A stretch of 64,000 nt of DNA, taken from NCBI GenBank assembly GCA_011009095.1, contig VTPC01008133.1, positions 67,806 to 131,805 of the forward strand. Direction: 5' to 3'. Position 1 is the stretch's first letter; each line of letters opens with the position of its first letter. Origin of the DNA: Ignelater luminosus. Lineage: Eukaryota > Arthropoda > Insecta > Coleoptera > Elateridae. The notes under the pieces were generated by a model. It was not told the origin of the DNA. It made no database searches and worked only from the letters and a program-made list of their open reading frames with translations. Below, piece by piece: positions 10,450 to 21,994 of the stretch. The position numbers were made by a program, and so were the translations under genes.

Positions 10450-11840
10450 TGCGATTTTTAAATATAATTAGATCTGCATTATATTAAACCTGATTCTCAA
10501 ACATTTTATTAATTAATTAGTTGAATATTGCTTAAAATAAATTATAAAAATTCTTGTTAATAATTAGTAGTTTTAAAGCAAAAATAAAAATATAGAACCA
10601 ATTAATTTTCCTAATATCCTTAGATAATGATGATCCAGATAGAGCTATTAAAAGTTCGCCACTGGTCATTTCATGTAATGTAGGTAGTAGTGTGTATCAA
10701 TAATAATAATATTTTTAACACGAATTCATAAAAAAGAACTAAACCTTAGCTGTAATAGTTAATTAGGTAAGCATAAAGTCTATTAACTAATATCATGCTG
10801 TCAATTGTGCCCACTGCTTATTGAAAACTTTGCAATCCCTCCAAGTCATATTTTCTAAAAAAAAATAATTTTTACTGCCTGTATTGACTGATGTGAGAGT
10901 AAATGCACATTTTCATTTCAAAAATGATAAGGCACAAAATTAATGTAACAATAAGGTATTAAATTCATTAAAAACAGTAACAAAGTCGAAGCTTGACTTT
11001 ATTTAGCCATTCCAGCATAACTTCAAAAATTAAATTTTGTTCTGAAAGTCTTGTGTGGTATACAGAACATCAAGATTGCTTGCAAGCGAACATTGTTCAG
11101 ATTTCTGCGAATATTATTTGGACTTAAAATATTTATGTAGCAGCTCTGATTGAAGCTTGGACGGTCAAAAAAATCTGACAAGAACCGGAAAGGTCAAATC
11201 GGTGCAAGATGCAAAATTGGTTCTTTCCAAGCAAAAATCTAGTTATAGTTATATCAGTTTATAAATAAGCTATAAAACCGGCAATGTTTAAATAGAACTG
11301 CTACTCAAATTATGTCCCTAGCAAAGCCTTTCAGTGCTAAGACAATCCAAGAAACTTGAAAAGTCATCAATCATACAGAATCATAAAGCGTTTGGCCAAA
11401 TTTGGTTTTTGCTCAACATTGCTGAATGAAAATAAATCATTCTCGGCAATGAGAAGTAGAAGCTTGATGACGCTAATGGCAGATGATACTATTGGTACGA
11501 CCAGTGCAAGTAATTTTCTTTGGAAATCTAAACAGATACAGTGATTTGAGGTGATTATTGGAATGGTAGCTTACCTAAACTCGATTGTATCTTGTACATG
11601 ACCATAGCGGTCAGTTTTCAAATGGAACGATGAAGCCTAATCACTTTCCTTCTTGTCGAATGCAGTTGAATGCAACCAAAAATAGTTTTCAGTAAAGCGT
11701 GCGCTTTTCCACCAAGACAACTTACCTATTCATTGATTGATTTAAATCGATTTAAAAACGTGATCTACGTAAACTCCATGTACAACCTAATAGAAAGTAG
11801 CCTTTTTACCCTTTTGGGTACATTGTCCTCGTCTCATATA
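10450..11840. other. Intron, nothing recognised
   Basis: AT-rich intron upstream of turret exon a (gene orientation). A 62-codon plus-strand frame at 11,356-11,544 has no recognisable motif and is probably chance. Confidence 0.5.
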
Positions 11841-11849
11841 CTTTCCCTT

Positions 11850-12420
11850 TCTCTTACCTCATTCATTTACATGACCAAACCATCCCATTGGACTTTCTTC
11901 TATTGTTGTGGGGTTTGATATTTTGTTCAGTTTTGTTTTTATCTCTATTTTCTTAAATACTCATTTTTGTTCTATTTAAGTTATTTTTCTGACTTTCTGT
12001 TAATGTCCGTGATTTGGAGCTATATACTTTTGTTGATCTTCATATTTATATTACCCAATTCTTTATTGATCACTTCTAGGTCTTTGCATAAGGTTCATCT
12101 TTCGCTATTAAAACTATATAATCTGCGTACCATATTTTATTTTCCAGTAGCCGACCTCATATTGTTTAGTTTCTCTTTTTGTTTTTTATGGCTTCGTCCA
12201 GAACCAGAGAGTATAATAAAGGACTTATAACCTTGCCTTATCCTTTTTTCTTGGTGTGCATATTTCCTTCTTCCCTAATTGTTTTCTCACTTGTTTAGGT
12301 ATTCTTGCAAACATTTTTGCAACTGTACTAAGCAACCTCTATAATTTCGACATTTCCTGGAATATCCTTTTTGTTTGAAAAAGGTGTGTTAGGATTCTTT
12401 AGAAACTTCATACCGCCGTA
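11850..12420 (-). pseudogene. Decayed LINE reverse transcriptase fragment
   Basis: On the minus strand: CRNYRG near 12,340 (RT block), then KVISPLLYSLVLDEAIKNKK near 12,180-12,235, equivalent to the GDxLSPLLF block, and WYADYIVLIAKDEP near 12,090-12,130, equivalent to the YADD catalytic box with the second Asp changed to Tyr. Stops and frameshifts are frequent. The endonuclease part is not seen. Confidence 0.6.
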
Positions 12421-12859
12421 CGTTATGCTGAGATTCTTTTGTAAATATTGTATTAAATCCCCATTTTACTGAAAGTTCCGTGCCTGCAAAATCCGCTTGC
12501 ATTTTGCATCTCTTTCAACATTTCGATAAATATGTATTTTAGTTGCCTGTACATATTCCCTTTTGTTATTTTATAGAAATTATTTATTCCCTCTTATAAA
12601 GTTAGCACATGGGTTCACAAACAGAAGAACAAGAATAAAAGTTCTAGATAAAAATCCGTCCGTGAAGAAAACGTTAACCTTTATTCTGCTGTAAAATAAT
12701 GTTTCACTCTATCTTATTCTCTCTTACATGTAAAGAAAATGATCAACTGTCTTAAAAATCAAATCCATCTCTGAATTTATTTAATCTCAAGGTTTTACAA
12801 ACAAATTTTGAAGGGTAGTCTGCTGCATTATTCGCATTAATCGTTTTTACGAGCTACCG

Positions 12860-13810
12860 ATCTAACAGTTTCTTTACGGGTCAAATGTCGTGGAGTGAGT
12901 CAATTTCTTCAATCGTCCGTACAGCCACCCTGGTACGGTTTGTCGTCACGTTGGCCAATGAATTATCTTGGCGGTAAAATTAGCAGTCATGGCGTCGCAA
13001 GACGCGATGTTACCCCTCTTCCACTTTAACGGGATTCTGTTTTCGGCTTCCGTGCGGTGAAGAGCATCCGAAAAGTCTCATCCGTGTCGTGTTGACACTT
13101 GGAGATTTCCTTTTAGGGTTTTTGAAGTCGTGAAGTTCAAGCATCTTGGATACAGTTACCGTGGTTAGTAAGTTAACCGGCCGGTGAAACCGCACCAGAG
13201 TATAATTGCTTCGTGGTCTTCAGTGCTTTGGTTATCTAAGATTATCCCTTGTTTTTCAGGAAGTTACCGCTTACGATTCTGTTCATACCGTAATAAAACA
13301 GTTCTTCGGCTGGATAAATATCTCCGTGTTGTGTAACACACACTTATTCCGTATCGGGATCTTACAGAAACCGTGGACTCTTCTGTAAGCAGCTGACCTA
13401 CTTTTGTTATTGCTACGAAACCCCGTTTAGCGTACCCAGTGAATTGCCAGAAAGCAGCTTCTACCTGTGTTTGTTAGTGTAAAAAGCCAATCTTGTGTAA
13501 GTGATTAGTGATTTCGTTTATATAACAGTGTTTACACTCACAGGATTAATACCTTTTTGGATATAACCTTTTGGATATACCTTTGTACGGATATATATTT
13601 TTTCTGTTCAAGAACTAATGTTCTTGTTTATAAAAGACGCTTGCAGCAACCCAGTGAATTGTTCACTACTGTGTGGGACCATCTAGGTCAAGGCCATCCA
13701 AGGCTGGTGCCCTCCCGAAACAGTATATCTTCTACCGACTGTCGCCGATAAGGCCTCCTCCTATGACCCCGACCCATTTTTCGACCAAAATAGAGCTAGC
13801 TGTCGAAGGG
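12860..13810. other. GC-richer block of unknown type
   Basis: About 1 kb with visibly higher GC than the surroundings and several short, mutually incompatible open frames. It lies between two minus-strand LINE relics. I could not find terminal repeats, a target duplication or a protein motif. Possibilities are the untranslated leader of an LTR or LINE element, or a captured gene fragment. Confidence 0.4.
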
Positions 13811-14560
13811 TCACTAAACCCGTTTTTGCACGTAACAGGTGTAATTATACCAGTCTTCTAAACTGGAGGTGCTTCGCCTGTATTTATAATCATTTATTGA
13901 ACTTTTCGAAGTGGCTCTTATCGTTTCTGCTGTTTGGTCATTACCGAGCACGTTCTTGCTTTAGATTCTTTAATTGCTTCTTCACCTTCTTCATAGGTAA
14001 TTTCGTCTACATTTTCTTGGTTGGCATCTAGTGTCAATTGTACGTGTCTGATTTTATTTGTTATTTATATTTTCACCCTCTAAATAAAATGAAATACTGT
14101 CGTCATCTTTCCAATATTCTTTCCTCCTTTGTAACAGTGTCGCTATTATTATCCTTATATATTTAAGGGTGAGTGTTGTTCTATTTCTTGTATTTCGTAA
14201 TATTCTGTAGAACAATCTGTGATCTTCGTTGTACGCTGTGATTATCTTTTCTTCAAAAGCATTCTAGCTCTTTTGTTGTTCTTCTTTGATAATTTTTTTT
14301 AACATCTTTTCTTTCTGATTTATATTCCTCATAACGGTCTTGGTTCTTGGTATTTCTCAACCTTTCTTGTTTCCTTTTTTCCTACTACCAGTTTTACTCT
14401 TTTGTTCCACCAGTGTGTCCTTTTTATATCTCTGTTATTTATTTTAGAAATTCCGCAACTGCTGCCACCAATATAACCTGCTTAACTTTCCCCCATACTT
14501 CTTTTACTGATCTTTCCCTATCTATGCATTTTATTTTTTTATTTGATTCTTTTTAAAGCT
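13810..14560 (-). pseudogene. Decayed LINE, linker and RT start
   Basis: On the minus strand from about 14,460 down: WWNKRVKLVVGKKE (conserved after the endonuclease), AYNEDHRLFYRILRNTRN near 14,220, then VDEITYEEGEEAIKES near 14,000 (the RT-start helix) and ETIRAT; lower down TGEAPPV and KTGIITPVTCKNG near 13,830-13,860, where similarity ends at the GC-richer block. It is broken by stops. It overlaps in content with the fragment at 11,850-12,420 around the block before NYRG, so the two are probably different copies. Confidence 0.6.
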
Positions 14561-14584
14561 CTTTTTAATTTCTGAACCTTTTCA

Positions 14585-15690
14585 TACACAGGGTGATTCT
14601 TAACTTCTTTTTCCTTTTAAAGGATAATAGAGGGTCATAAAAGGGAATGATCTACCTTAAATTGCATGAACAAAAGTAATCAAACAAGTACCGTTAAATA
14701 CATTAATTATTAGCAGATTGTAACAAATTTAAATTATGTTTAATAAAGTTGAAGAAACGATAATTATAATAGTCCAGCACGTCGAATCCAAGAATGGACA
14801 CACGCTTGAAGATCATCTTCTCGCCGAATGCCTTCTGCAGCAGTTGTTCTCGGGTAGGAATCTGTTCTTAATAAACCTATCATTTCAATGCCCCCATAAA
14901 TAAAAATCTACTGAATTTAAATTCGGCGATCTCGGAGGCCAGGCAACCGGGCTTCCACAACCGACTTATGGACCAGGAAAAACAGTATTTAAATGTTACA
15001 TACGCCGACGGACATCTAATGAAACATCTTCTAGCAGCTCTGACGGCTCGTGTTGCGGAAAATTTAAATATACTTTCCCAGTCATTCGGTTGGGCAACAC
15101 AAATGGGCCTATTTACAATTCCAGCAAAAACATTGATTGAAGATATTTGCTGAAAATTCGAATTGTGTATGATGTGAGGGTTTTCTACATCCTAGTAGTG
15201 CATATTGTGGAAGTTTATAATCCCGTTGCTTGTGAAGATGGATTCATGACAAGCTAATACATTCATCGGAAAGTTGGCATTCCCCAGATTCTGTTCCAAG
15301 AGCCATTCACAAAATTGAACGCGGTGTATTTAGTCCCTTGGTGCTACAGCTTGTACACGCTGCCCATAATACGGGTACAGTGCATCGTTTGATAGTGGAT
15401 TGTAAGGTATTGACTTTCCCAGCTTAAATTGGAATCTTCTTCAATTAAATCTGTAATTTCATTATCAATAGCTTGCCTGTTTACTCGAAGGCTTCTCTCA
15501 TGTCCTTGTCGTAGTTGCAGTTTGCCCGAGGTACGTGTTCTTTGAATAGAGACAGAAACGCTGAAGATGTAGGATGCTTTCTACTGGGAAAACGCTCTGC
15601 ATACAATTATCATGTCTAAAAATTTTTTATTTGTATACATTCTTCAATTCAACACAAAATGGAAAATTATGGAAGATATAGTCAGTTACC
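14585..15690 (-). pseudogene. Tc1/mariner-superfamily transposase relic
   Basis: Minus-strand reading recovers landmarks of the insect transposase group with a WPxRSPDLxPLDFFLWG motif: LYAERFPSRKHPTSSAF near 15,590 (N-terminal helix-turn-helix region), VLPNRMTGKVYLNFPQHEPS near 15,080 with ELLEDVSLDVRRRM after it, and WPPRSPNLNSVDFYLWGH near 14,930, the last catalytic Asp block. A tail around 14,800-14,860 matches the usual C-terminus. There are many frameshifts and stops. The low-coordinate edge has acagggtgattctt (14,590), a typical start for this group, but I could not match a partner end. Confidence 0.75.
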
Positions 15691-15699
15691 AACCTTTGG

Positions 15700-16740
15700 A
15701 ACTATGTAAGGGGTACAAAATGATGGAAGTAAACGTAAAGTAAGTAAAGCATTTAAAATGACAGAACGTCACTTAGACAAGTTTTGTCGACAGGTCAAAG
15801 GCGACTACACAGTTAGCTACTTGGAAGCCAGAAATGGTCAAAATCAAAGTGGCTAGATGAGCTGTGCCTACTGAATTAGGAGTATGACTATCCTGCCTAA
15901 AAACTAAATATTTTATTAAGAAATGCAGAAGGCTGCACGAACTATTGAATCTAGAGAGAAAGTCTCATTGCCAAATCTTTGGTATATACCAGTGTAATAC
16001 CATACATTATATCTAACGAATTCAGGAGTTAGAATGTTTTGTAAATTGTATAGAAAGCATTGAATTGCTTGGTGTGTAATTTTTAATTACTAAAGCGTCA
16101 TCTGTTGGTTTTGATTTCAGTACAAATACTACTGGATAATTTGTTAACTGTTTAAGAGAAGGTAGAGAAAAAGAGAAGAGAAGGTAGAATTATGCAATGA
16201 AAATGACATAACAAGGTGTAAACTTAAGCAAAATTCCAGGAATTTTGTTGTACAAAGTGTTATTTAGACAATAAATTAAGAAAACTCAAAATTGACCTCA
16301 GACTTACTTCAATCAACACAACTACAACTTGAGTATAAAGAGTAGTACCATTGAAAAACCAATGTAATGCGGTGCCGGTTTTGATTCCCTAGTAGATATG
16401 TGTAACTTCACAACCTAATGTGAGTGACCAAAAGGCCCATTTCGTAGCCATTCGTGAAAAAATTACAAGGCAGCACCTATTCAAAAACATCTCAAACCAA
16501 TATTCTGGGCATTACTAATCTTTCATAGTCTGATGCATTTTGGAGATCAGAGTCTGCACTTAAATAGACTTTTTGACTTGGACATGAGACTTTGAAGACT
16601 AGCCTCTTGTCCTATGAGTCATGATTTTACAAAATTTCTGTAGAATATTGCTTATCTCAGACTGCTTGTATTATATGCCAAAAAGATCTTATCAATTATG
16701 AAAATCAAAAACTGCAAATTCCAATTTATTATCTTCAACT
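15700..16740. other. Intron, nothing recognised
   Basis: AT-rich intron sequence without coding frames or repeat pairs that I can identify. Confidence 0.5.
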
Positions 16741-16750
16741 CACCATAAGA

Positions 16751-16930
16751 CAGGAGTGGGCAAATCTCGTCTCGGGGCCAAAATGGTTCGTATCAAGACA
16801 AATTCATCAGCTTTCGAGTAAAAATTTAATCAAACAATTTAATTTAAAGGTTTTTCTTGCAAAATATGCTAAAGTATTTTGCATTTATAGGAACCAATTA
16901 GGCTTTCGGGGGTAAGTTTGTCCACCCCTG
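16751..16930. mobile_element. Short hAT-type MITE
   Basis: A 180-bp element with inverted ends: left caggagtgggcaaat and right tttgtccacccctg, the complement of caggggtggacaaa. It is flanked by a near-perfect 8-bp target duplication, ccataaga (16,743-16,750) and ctataaga (16,931-16,938). The CAGnnGTGGnCAAA ends and 8-bp duplication fit the hAT superfamily. It is noncoding. Confidence 0.8.
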
Positions 16931-18118
16931 CTATAAGAGTTAGGCATATATCATGGCAGAGTTGAATAATACCTTACAGAAATTTCAAGTTGAATAATAT
17001 CTTACAGAAATTTTAAAGAATCAAGAAAAGATGAGTTAATTGAACAACGATCTTTGGAGGGTCGCAGGATCAAAGACAAATCAACCATTTTCAGCCTGAA
17101 ATCTAATGTGCAAAATATACCTTGAAATTAACAAATAATTTACAGTTATATGCTCATTTTGTTTTTTATCTTTGTCCGTTTTTCTGCTTTTACTAACTAG
17201 TAACTACATAAAATAGAGTAAAAGCAAAAAAATTGCCTGTACGAATTAAATATTTACAAAGGGATACAGCATAGTGAGGCAAAACTTATTTTGGCAAAAA
17301 GCTTGTTATGAATTAATAAAATTGTGTTACACAGCGAAGAGGTACGTATATACATTTTGTTGATACAAAACGTAAAGATTCTTAATAAATCCTAAAGGGA
17401 AAACGAAAAGTTAATTTCATTAGATTGAAACTTTCTATTTTATTTATATGTTTATTAGCACCGACTACACAGAACTTAAGAAAAGTTCAACAATATAATG
17501 AGATAAAGGCATGAGCGAAGGCACGACGGCGTCTAAATTAATCAAGGCGTTGTGTTACTTACTCGGCTATCTTTTGTGTTAATGTTAGAGTATTTACTAA
17601 CAATTAAGACAAACTCCTAATTAAAAAGTTGCAAAGACAATTAGATACATTAGACAGTTGAATAATAAACAAATATTGTTATAATGAGGCTGATATTCAA
17701 AGAAATAAAGAAATGCAAAATTTCTTTTATATCTGAATACTAACGATTGTTTTGGTGTCAGTTATTTAGAAATTCTATCGCATAAGTGCAGCTTTTATGG
17801 AGTTTAAGTTTCCCTTATTCTATTAACAGGGCTTTGCATTGTAAGTAGTTCTAATGAGTGGAGTAAAATTGAAACGCAAAGGCACGGGCTAATAATATAG
17901 GTATCTTATTTACAAGCTAAATCTTATTCAATAAGGTAACTGGGGGTAATAAGGCCCATCTAACGGTGGGTTTTTTTTAACAAAAAAGTTATGTAACTTT
18001 TTAGTTTTATTGCTGTCAAATGTTTAAGTAAAAAACATTATAAAATAAAACATAAACTCGAAAAAATAACATAAATAGGCATGAAAATGTTGAAACTTAA
18101 AACTATCAAAAATGGGCC

Positions 18119-18960
18119 TTAAAAATCTGCTATAGCATATAATACAAGGTTTGCTGGAAAAATTTCTGCGAATGCATAAGGACAACACAGATACAATTTA
18201 GTTAAGGGCTTGTTTTTCAAGATATTCGCCTTTAGCATCAATACACTTTTGCATACGCTTAAACCAATTTTGGAAGCCTTTTTCCAATCTGAAACCAGTT
18301 TCCTAAATACCCCAACGGCTGCTTTACGCAAAGAATAATGCTTACCACGCATCTTGTTTTTGATTGTCGAAAACAGAAAGCAGTCATTTGGTGCTAGATC
18401 AGGCAAATACGGACAATGCGACATCAATTTTACTTTTTCACTGTCTAAAAAATCGACAGTTGGTGAAGCTGTGTGGGCACTTGCATTGTCATGGTGAAGA
18501 AGGATGCGCCGATTTGGATTTTTTTCTGATTTTACCGATGACTTCTGGTAAACAAATTGTTGTGTACCAATCAGCGTTCACAGTTCTTCCATCCTCTAAA
18601 GTTATGGTTATCACATGTCCAGAAATCGGATGAAACAAGCGATCATTTGCTTTGCAACACTGCGTGAACGAACAACTTTTGTGAGTTTCGACTCACCTTG
18701 AAATATCCAAACAGTGGATTGTTGTTTGGTTTCCGGCTCGTATGAGTAGATCCAACTTTCGTCGCCAGTAAGAATGTCGTACACTAATAATGAATGACCT
18801 GGGCTGAATTTCTTCAGCATTTATTTGCACCAATTCACACGATTCTTCTTTTGAGCTTCACTCAAATTATGCGGAATTTAGTGACTGCAAAGCTTTTGTA
18901 CGTTTAAATGATCGTGTAAAAGATCGTGTGTATTGCTTCCATGTCAATGCAAGCCCCGTA
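18119..18960 (-). pseudogene. Mariner transposase fragment nested in Tigger-type element
   Basis: Minus-strand pieces: NPHNLSEAQKKNRVNWC-like sequence near 18,850; VYDILTGDESWIYSYEPETK near 18,750 (first catalytic Asp in GDESW); KVVRSRSVAKQM at 18,660-18,700; then YLPDLAPNDCFLFSTIKNK near 18,390 (last catalytic Asp) followed by a C-terminal helix region. It is broken by frameshifts, and the N-terminal DNA-binding part is missing beyond about 18,960. This places it as a truncated copy that landed in the older element. Confidence 0.85.
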
Positions 18961-19059
18961 AAGCCCATGGTCTTAATAACAATATAACTTTAAAATAACC
19001 TAACAGGAACGCTTTAAAATCAAAAAAGTATCAAAGCTAGAAAAAAGTAATGTTTAGGG

Positions 19060-21340
19060 CATGCATTCCGGACATACAGAATCATCTGTATCATCGGGTG
19101 TTAATCCTACACATTCTTAATGAACCCAACATCCACAAGAACTATATCTCCTCATATCAGCTAGGTAGGCCATGTAACAAACTGCACAATTTTATGTTTC
19201 ATTGACTGTAAAAGAAGGAGATGTAGGTTTTGGAGCTATCGCAGTGGATTTCTCTGCTGTTTTTTGTGAAAACGTCCTAGAATCGGTTGCATCGTTTAAA
19301 AAGATGTACCTTTTCACTTCTACGGCTTTGTAATTTATAGCTTTATATCTTGCAACCGCACGTAGCTTTTGTTTAACCATGGTGACGCTTCTGAAAATGA
19401 ATCTTGTCCAGCTCTTCGTAATTTTTGACGCAGCACAGACAACGGTAAGTGGTCATCAGAATCATATTCGGAATCATTATTTGCAGATGTTTGTCATGAA
19501 GCTCCGAGTGAAATTCGTTGCAGGCAGGTCTCTCTTGCAGTCTCTCACTTGGCAAACTAGGAGTAAATGTCTCAAATGGTAAAGCATTTTGCGGGCAAAT
19601 ACTCTTGCTCGGTAGTGTTTCCAGTCGCCATGGGTTTTCCCATGTCGATGTCGGCAAGAAAACTTCAGAATATCTTTCTTTGTTTAAATCTCGTGTTGGA
19701 TATTTGTCTCAGTATTTTATCAGTTTATCATCCCAACAAGCTTCATATACCTTAAAGATTGCCTTGTCCATGAGCTGAAGCCCATGGGTGGTATTTCTGG
19801 GAAGACAGAACAAATGGATACCGTGTGCTTCTGGTTTCTCGAAAATTGTAGTATCCAGATGGCATTTTGCGCCGTCGAAAATTAAAATAACAGAAGGATG
19901 CGACATGTACTCTATAAAATGATCCATCTAGCTGTTAAATGTTTCTATAGTCATCCTCCCTTTTTTGGTCATTATGACTTTTGAGCCAGTAGGCAACCAT
20001 CAGAATAGGTCGGTTTCATCAACGATGGTGACATTCTCTGCATGTTTTTGTGCAACTAAATAAAATTGTTAGGCACTTTTAGCAGCTAGAACTTTTTGTT
20101 GGTGGTGAAGAGTTAAACGACCATCTTTTTTATCCATATTATAAATTTTTGCAGCTTTATTTTTTAATCCACTTTGTTCAAGCAAATCCCCTAATTCTTT
20201 GAAATGAAATATGGCGGTTAAGCTTTTGAGCTCGCACAGAGTTTATCATTTGGGCCTTTCGTTGGGAAATTCTATGGTGATTCTTCAAAAAAGTTCTAAA
20301 CCATTTCCTACCAGCAAGTTCAGTTTCCTTGTTGAGGCAATGTTTAATTTTGTTTTGTTCTGCATAGTTAAACACACCTCGTCTTAATGCTTGTGGGGTA
20401 AGAGGAAAACCTTTATCAGCCAGGTCTGTATTGGGGTCGTTTCCTAAAATGTATTTATTAAAATCTAAACACATATTATCATTCTAGACAGGATATATGT
20501 ATAGTTAACATCCATTAACAGTTTTTTCCGTAACATGATAACTAAAGAGTTATAAGGAAATAAAATAATTTTTCTTTACTAGTGACGTCACAGTTCGTCG
20601 GTAGACGGTCTGTACAAATAGTAGAGCTGACAACGTCGCAATCACGTTGTTGTGTTTGCTGTCATTCGTTAGTTGTCGGGTCTCTCTGCTTTGTCGATTT
20701 CAACCAAAGATATTATAAGTATTTGTATTTTTTACAACGGTTATTGACTATTGTTTTGTGGTTTAGTGGTTAGCTTATTTGTATAAAACTTTGTAAATAT
20801 AATATATAATATACAATATATATATTATAACATAATACCGCATAACCTCAACAATTCGAAAATTCAAACTTCTAAGCGCTTTTTATAATACCGACAGTAT
20901 TCACATCCGACGCTCCACAGGCAAGCGTTCCCGTTTTCAGCGTTGTCATATCGTCAAAGACTTGTGACGTCACAGGAATGGCGGGAAAAGTTTTTTTGAA
21001 CTTAAAATTGAAAAAAATAGTGAAAATAGAAGCAGAGAAAATCTGAAAAAATTCAGCGTTAATTTAAAGCGAAAGCAACCCATATAAACAAAAATAATAT
21101 TTTAGGAAACGACCCCATTTTACCTTCTAGATCAGTCTCTTGTTCTTTTGTAAAAATTGTCCTTCTTGCTAATTTTATCTCTGAGCTTTGATTCTTGATA
21201 TGATTTCTTAGCGTTCTTTTTTGTATACCGCATGTTTCTTCCATTGCTGCGATTTGCTTTTTTTGATCAGATCTAATAATTCTACTATTTGTTCTTTTGT
21301 CTATTTTGCACGAAGTTCCCTGTTCGTTTTACTCATGTTC
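19060..21340 (-). pseudogene. Pogo/Tigger-type transposase, interrupted
   Basis: In coding order (minus strand): an HTH start with QKKQIAAMEETCGIQKRTLR near 21,240 and FTKEQETDLEG at about 21,130; a gap of about 650 bp (possible intron with GTAAAA donor and TTTAG acceptor, or an insertion); then a CENP-B-like HTH block GFPLTPQALRRGVFNYAEQN and AGRKWFRTFLKNHH at 20,290-20,430; the DDE core DETDLFWWLPTG near 19,990 and VILIFDGAKCHLDTT near 19,870, with LPRNTTHGLQLMDKAIFKVY (19,760-19,820); and a C-terminal Cys/His cluster CAVCYMAYLADM...CPECMP (about 19,050-19,190) resembling a PHD-type finger. In-frame stops (for example at about 19,927 and 19,708) make it inactive. Confidence 0.85.
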
Positions 21341-21994
21341 TAGAAAACAAACCGTATTCATTTTGATGTGATCTACAGAAAATAAGGCCCGGGTTTTATT
21401 TCGTGTTGTACATAAATTAAGGCCCGGGCTCTATTATCTGTCACGCTATAGTTGTTTTCACTTGGGGTTATGTCAACTCGATAAAGAAATCGGTGATAAT
21501 ATTCATGGATAATAATTAACTAAAATTAACTAAATATGTACAAATAATATTAGGTTAAGTAAAACAAGTTTAATTCTATTTTTTACTAACAAGCACATCA
21601 ACAAAACATCCTGCATCCATCCCGTTAACTTAAAAGCGTTTCAAATTGGTAGCGCTCTTTGTTCCATGTATGCTTGGTAGATGGCGATAGGTGCATTTTA
21701 TTGTTGTCTTTTAGTGAAAATAGTGCCCTCGGCCTTATTACTTGATGGGTCCTAGTACCCCCAGTTACCTTACTTGATAAATTTGCATAGATTAGTGTTA
21801 TTTCAAATATTTTAATGTAAATCTCTCTATACCCAACGAATAAAAGTAATCACTTTTTATTCATCTAAAGCGTTTCTTCATATAAATTTGAAAATAGGAG
21901 TTTATATTATATAACTGTAATTACAAGTCTAATGACATTTAGCTAAGAACATGTCACGATATAACAATGAGAGCACCATGTCAAATTAGGAATA

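Larger units (their letters stand above)
17934..21770 (-). mobile_element. Pogo/Tigger-type DNA transposon with nested insertions
   Basis: The element is bounded by inverted ends aggtaactgggggtaataag (left) and the complement of aggtaactgggggtactagg (right), with TA at both flanks (17,932-17,933 and 21,771-21,772), as expected for the pogo/Tc1 superfamily. The transposase runs on the minus strand from about 21,340 to 19,060. A mariner fragment sits inside the low-coordinate third (about 18,120-18,960). Confidence 0.85.

Noticed and set aside
12860-13810. GC-richer block as an insertion splitting a single LINE
   Set aside because: The LINE pieces on the two sides overlap in content (both contain the block before NYRG), so they are likely separate copies rather than one split copy.
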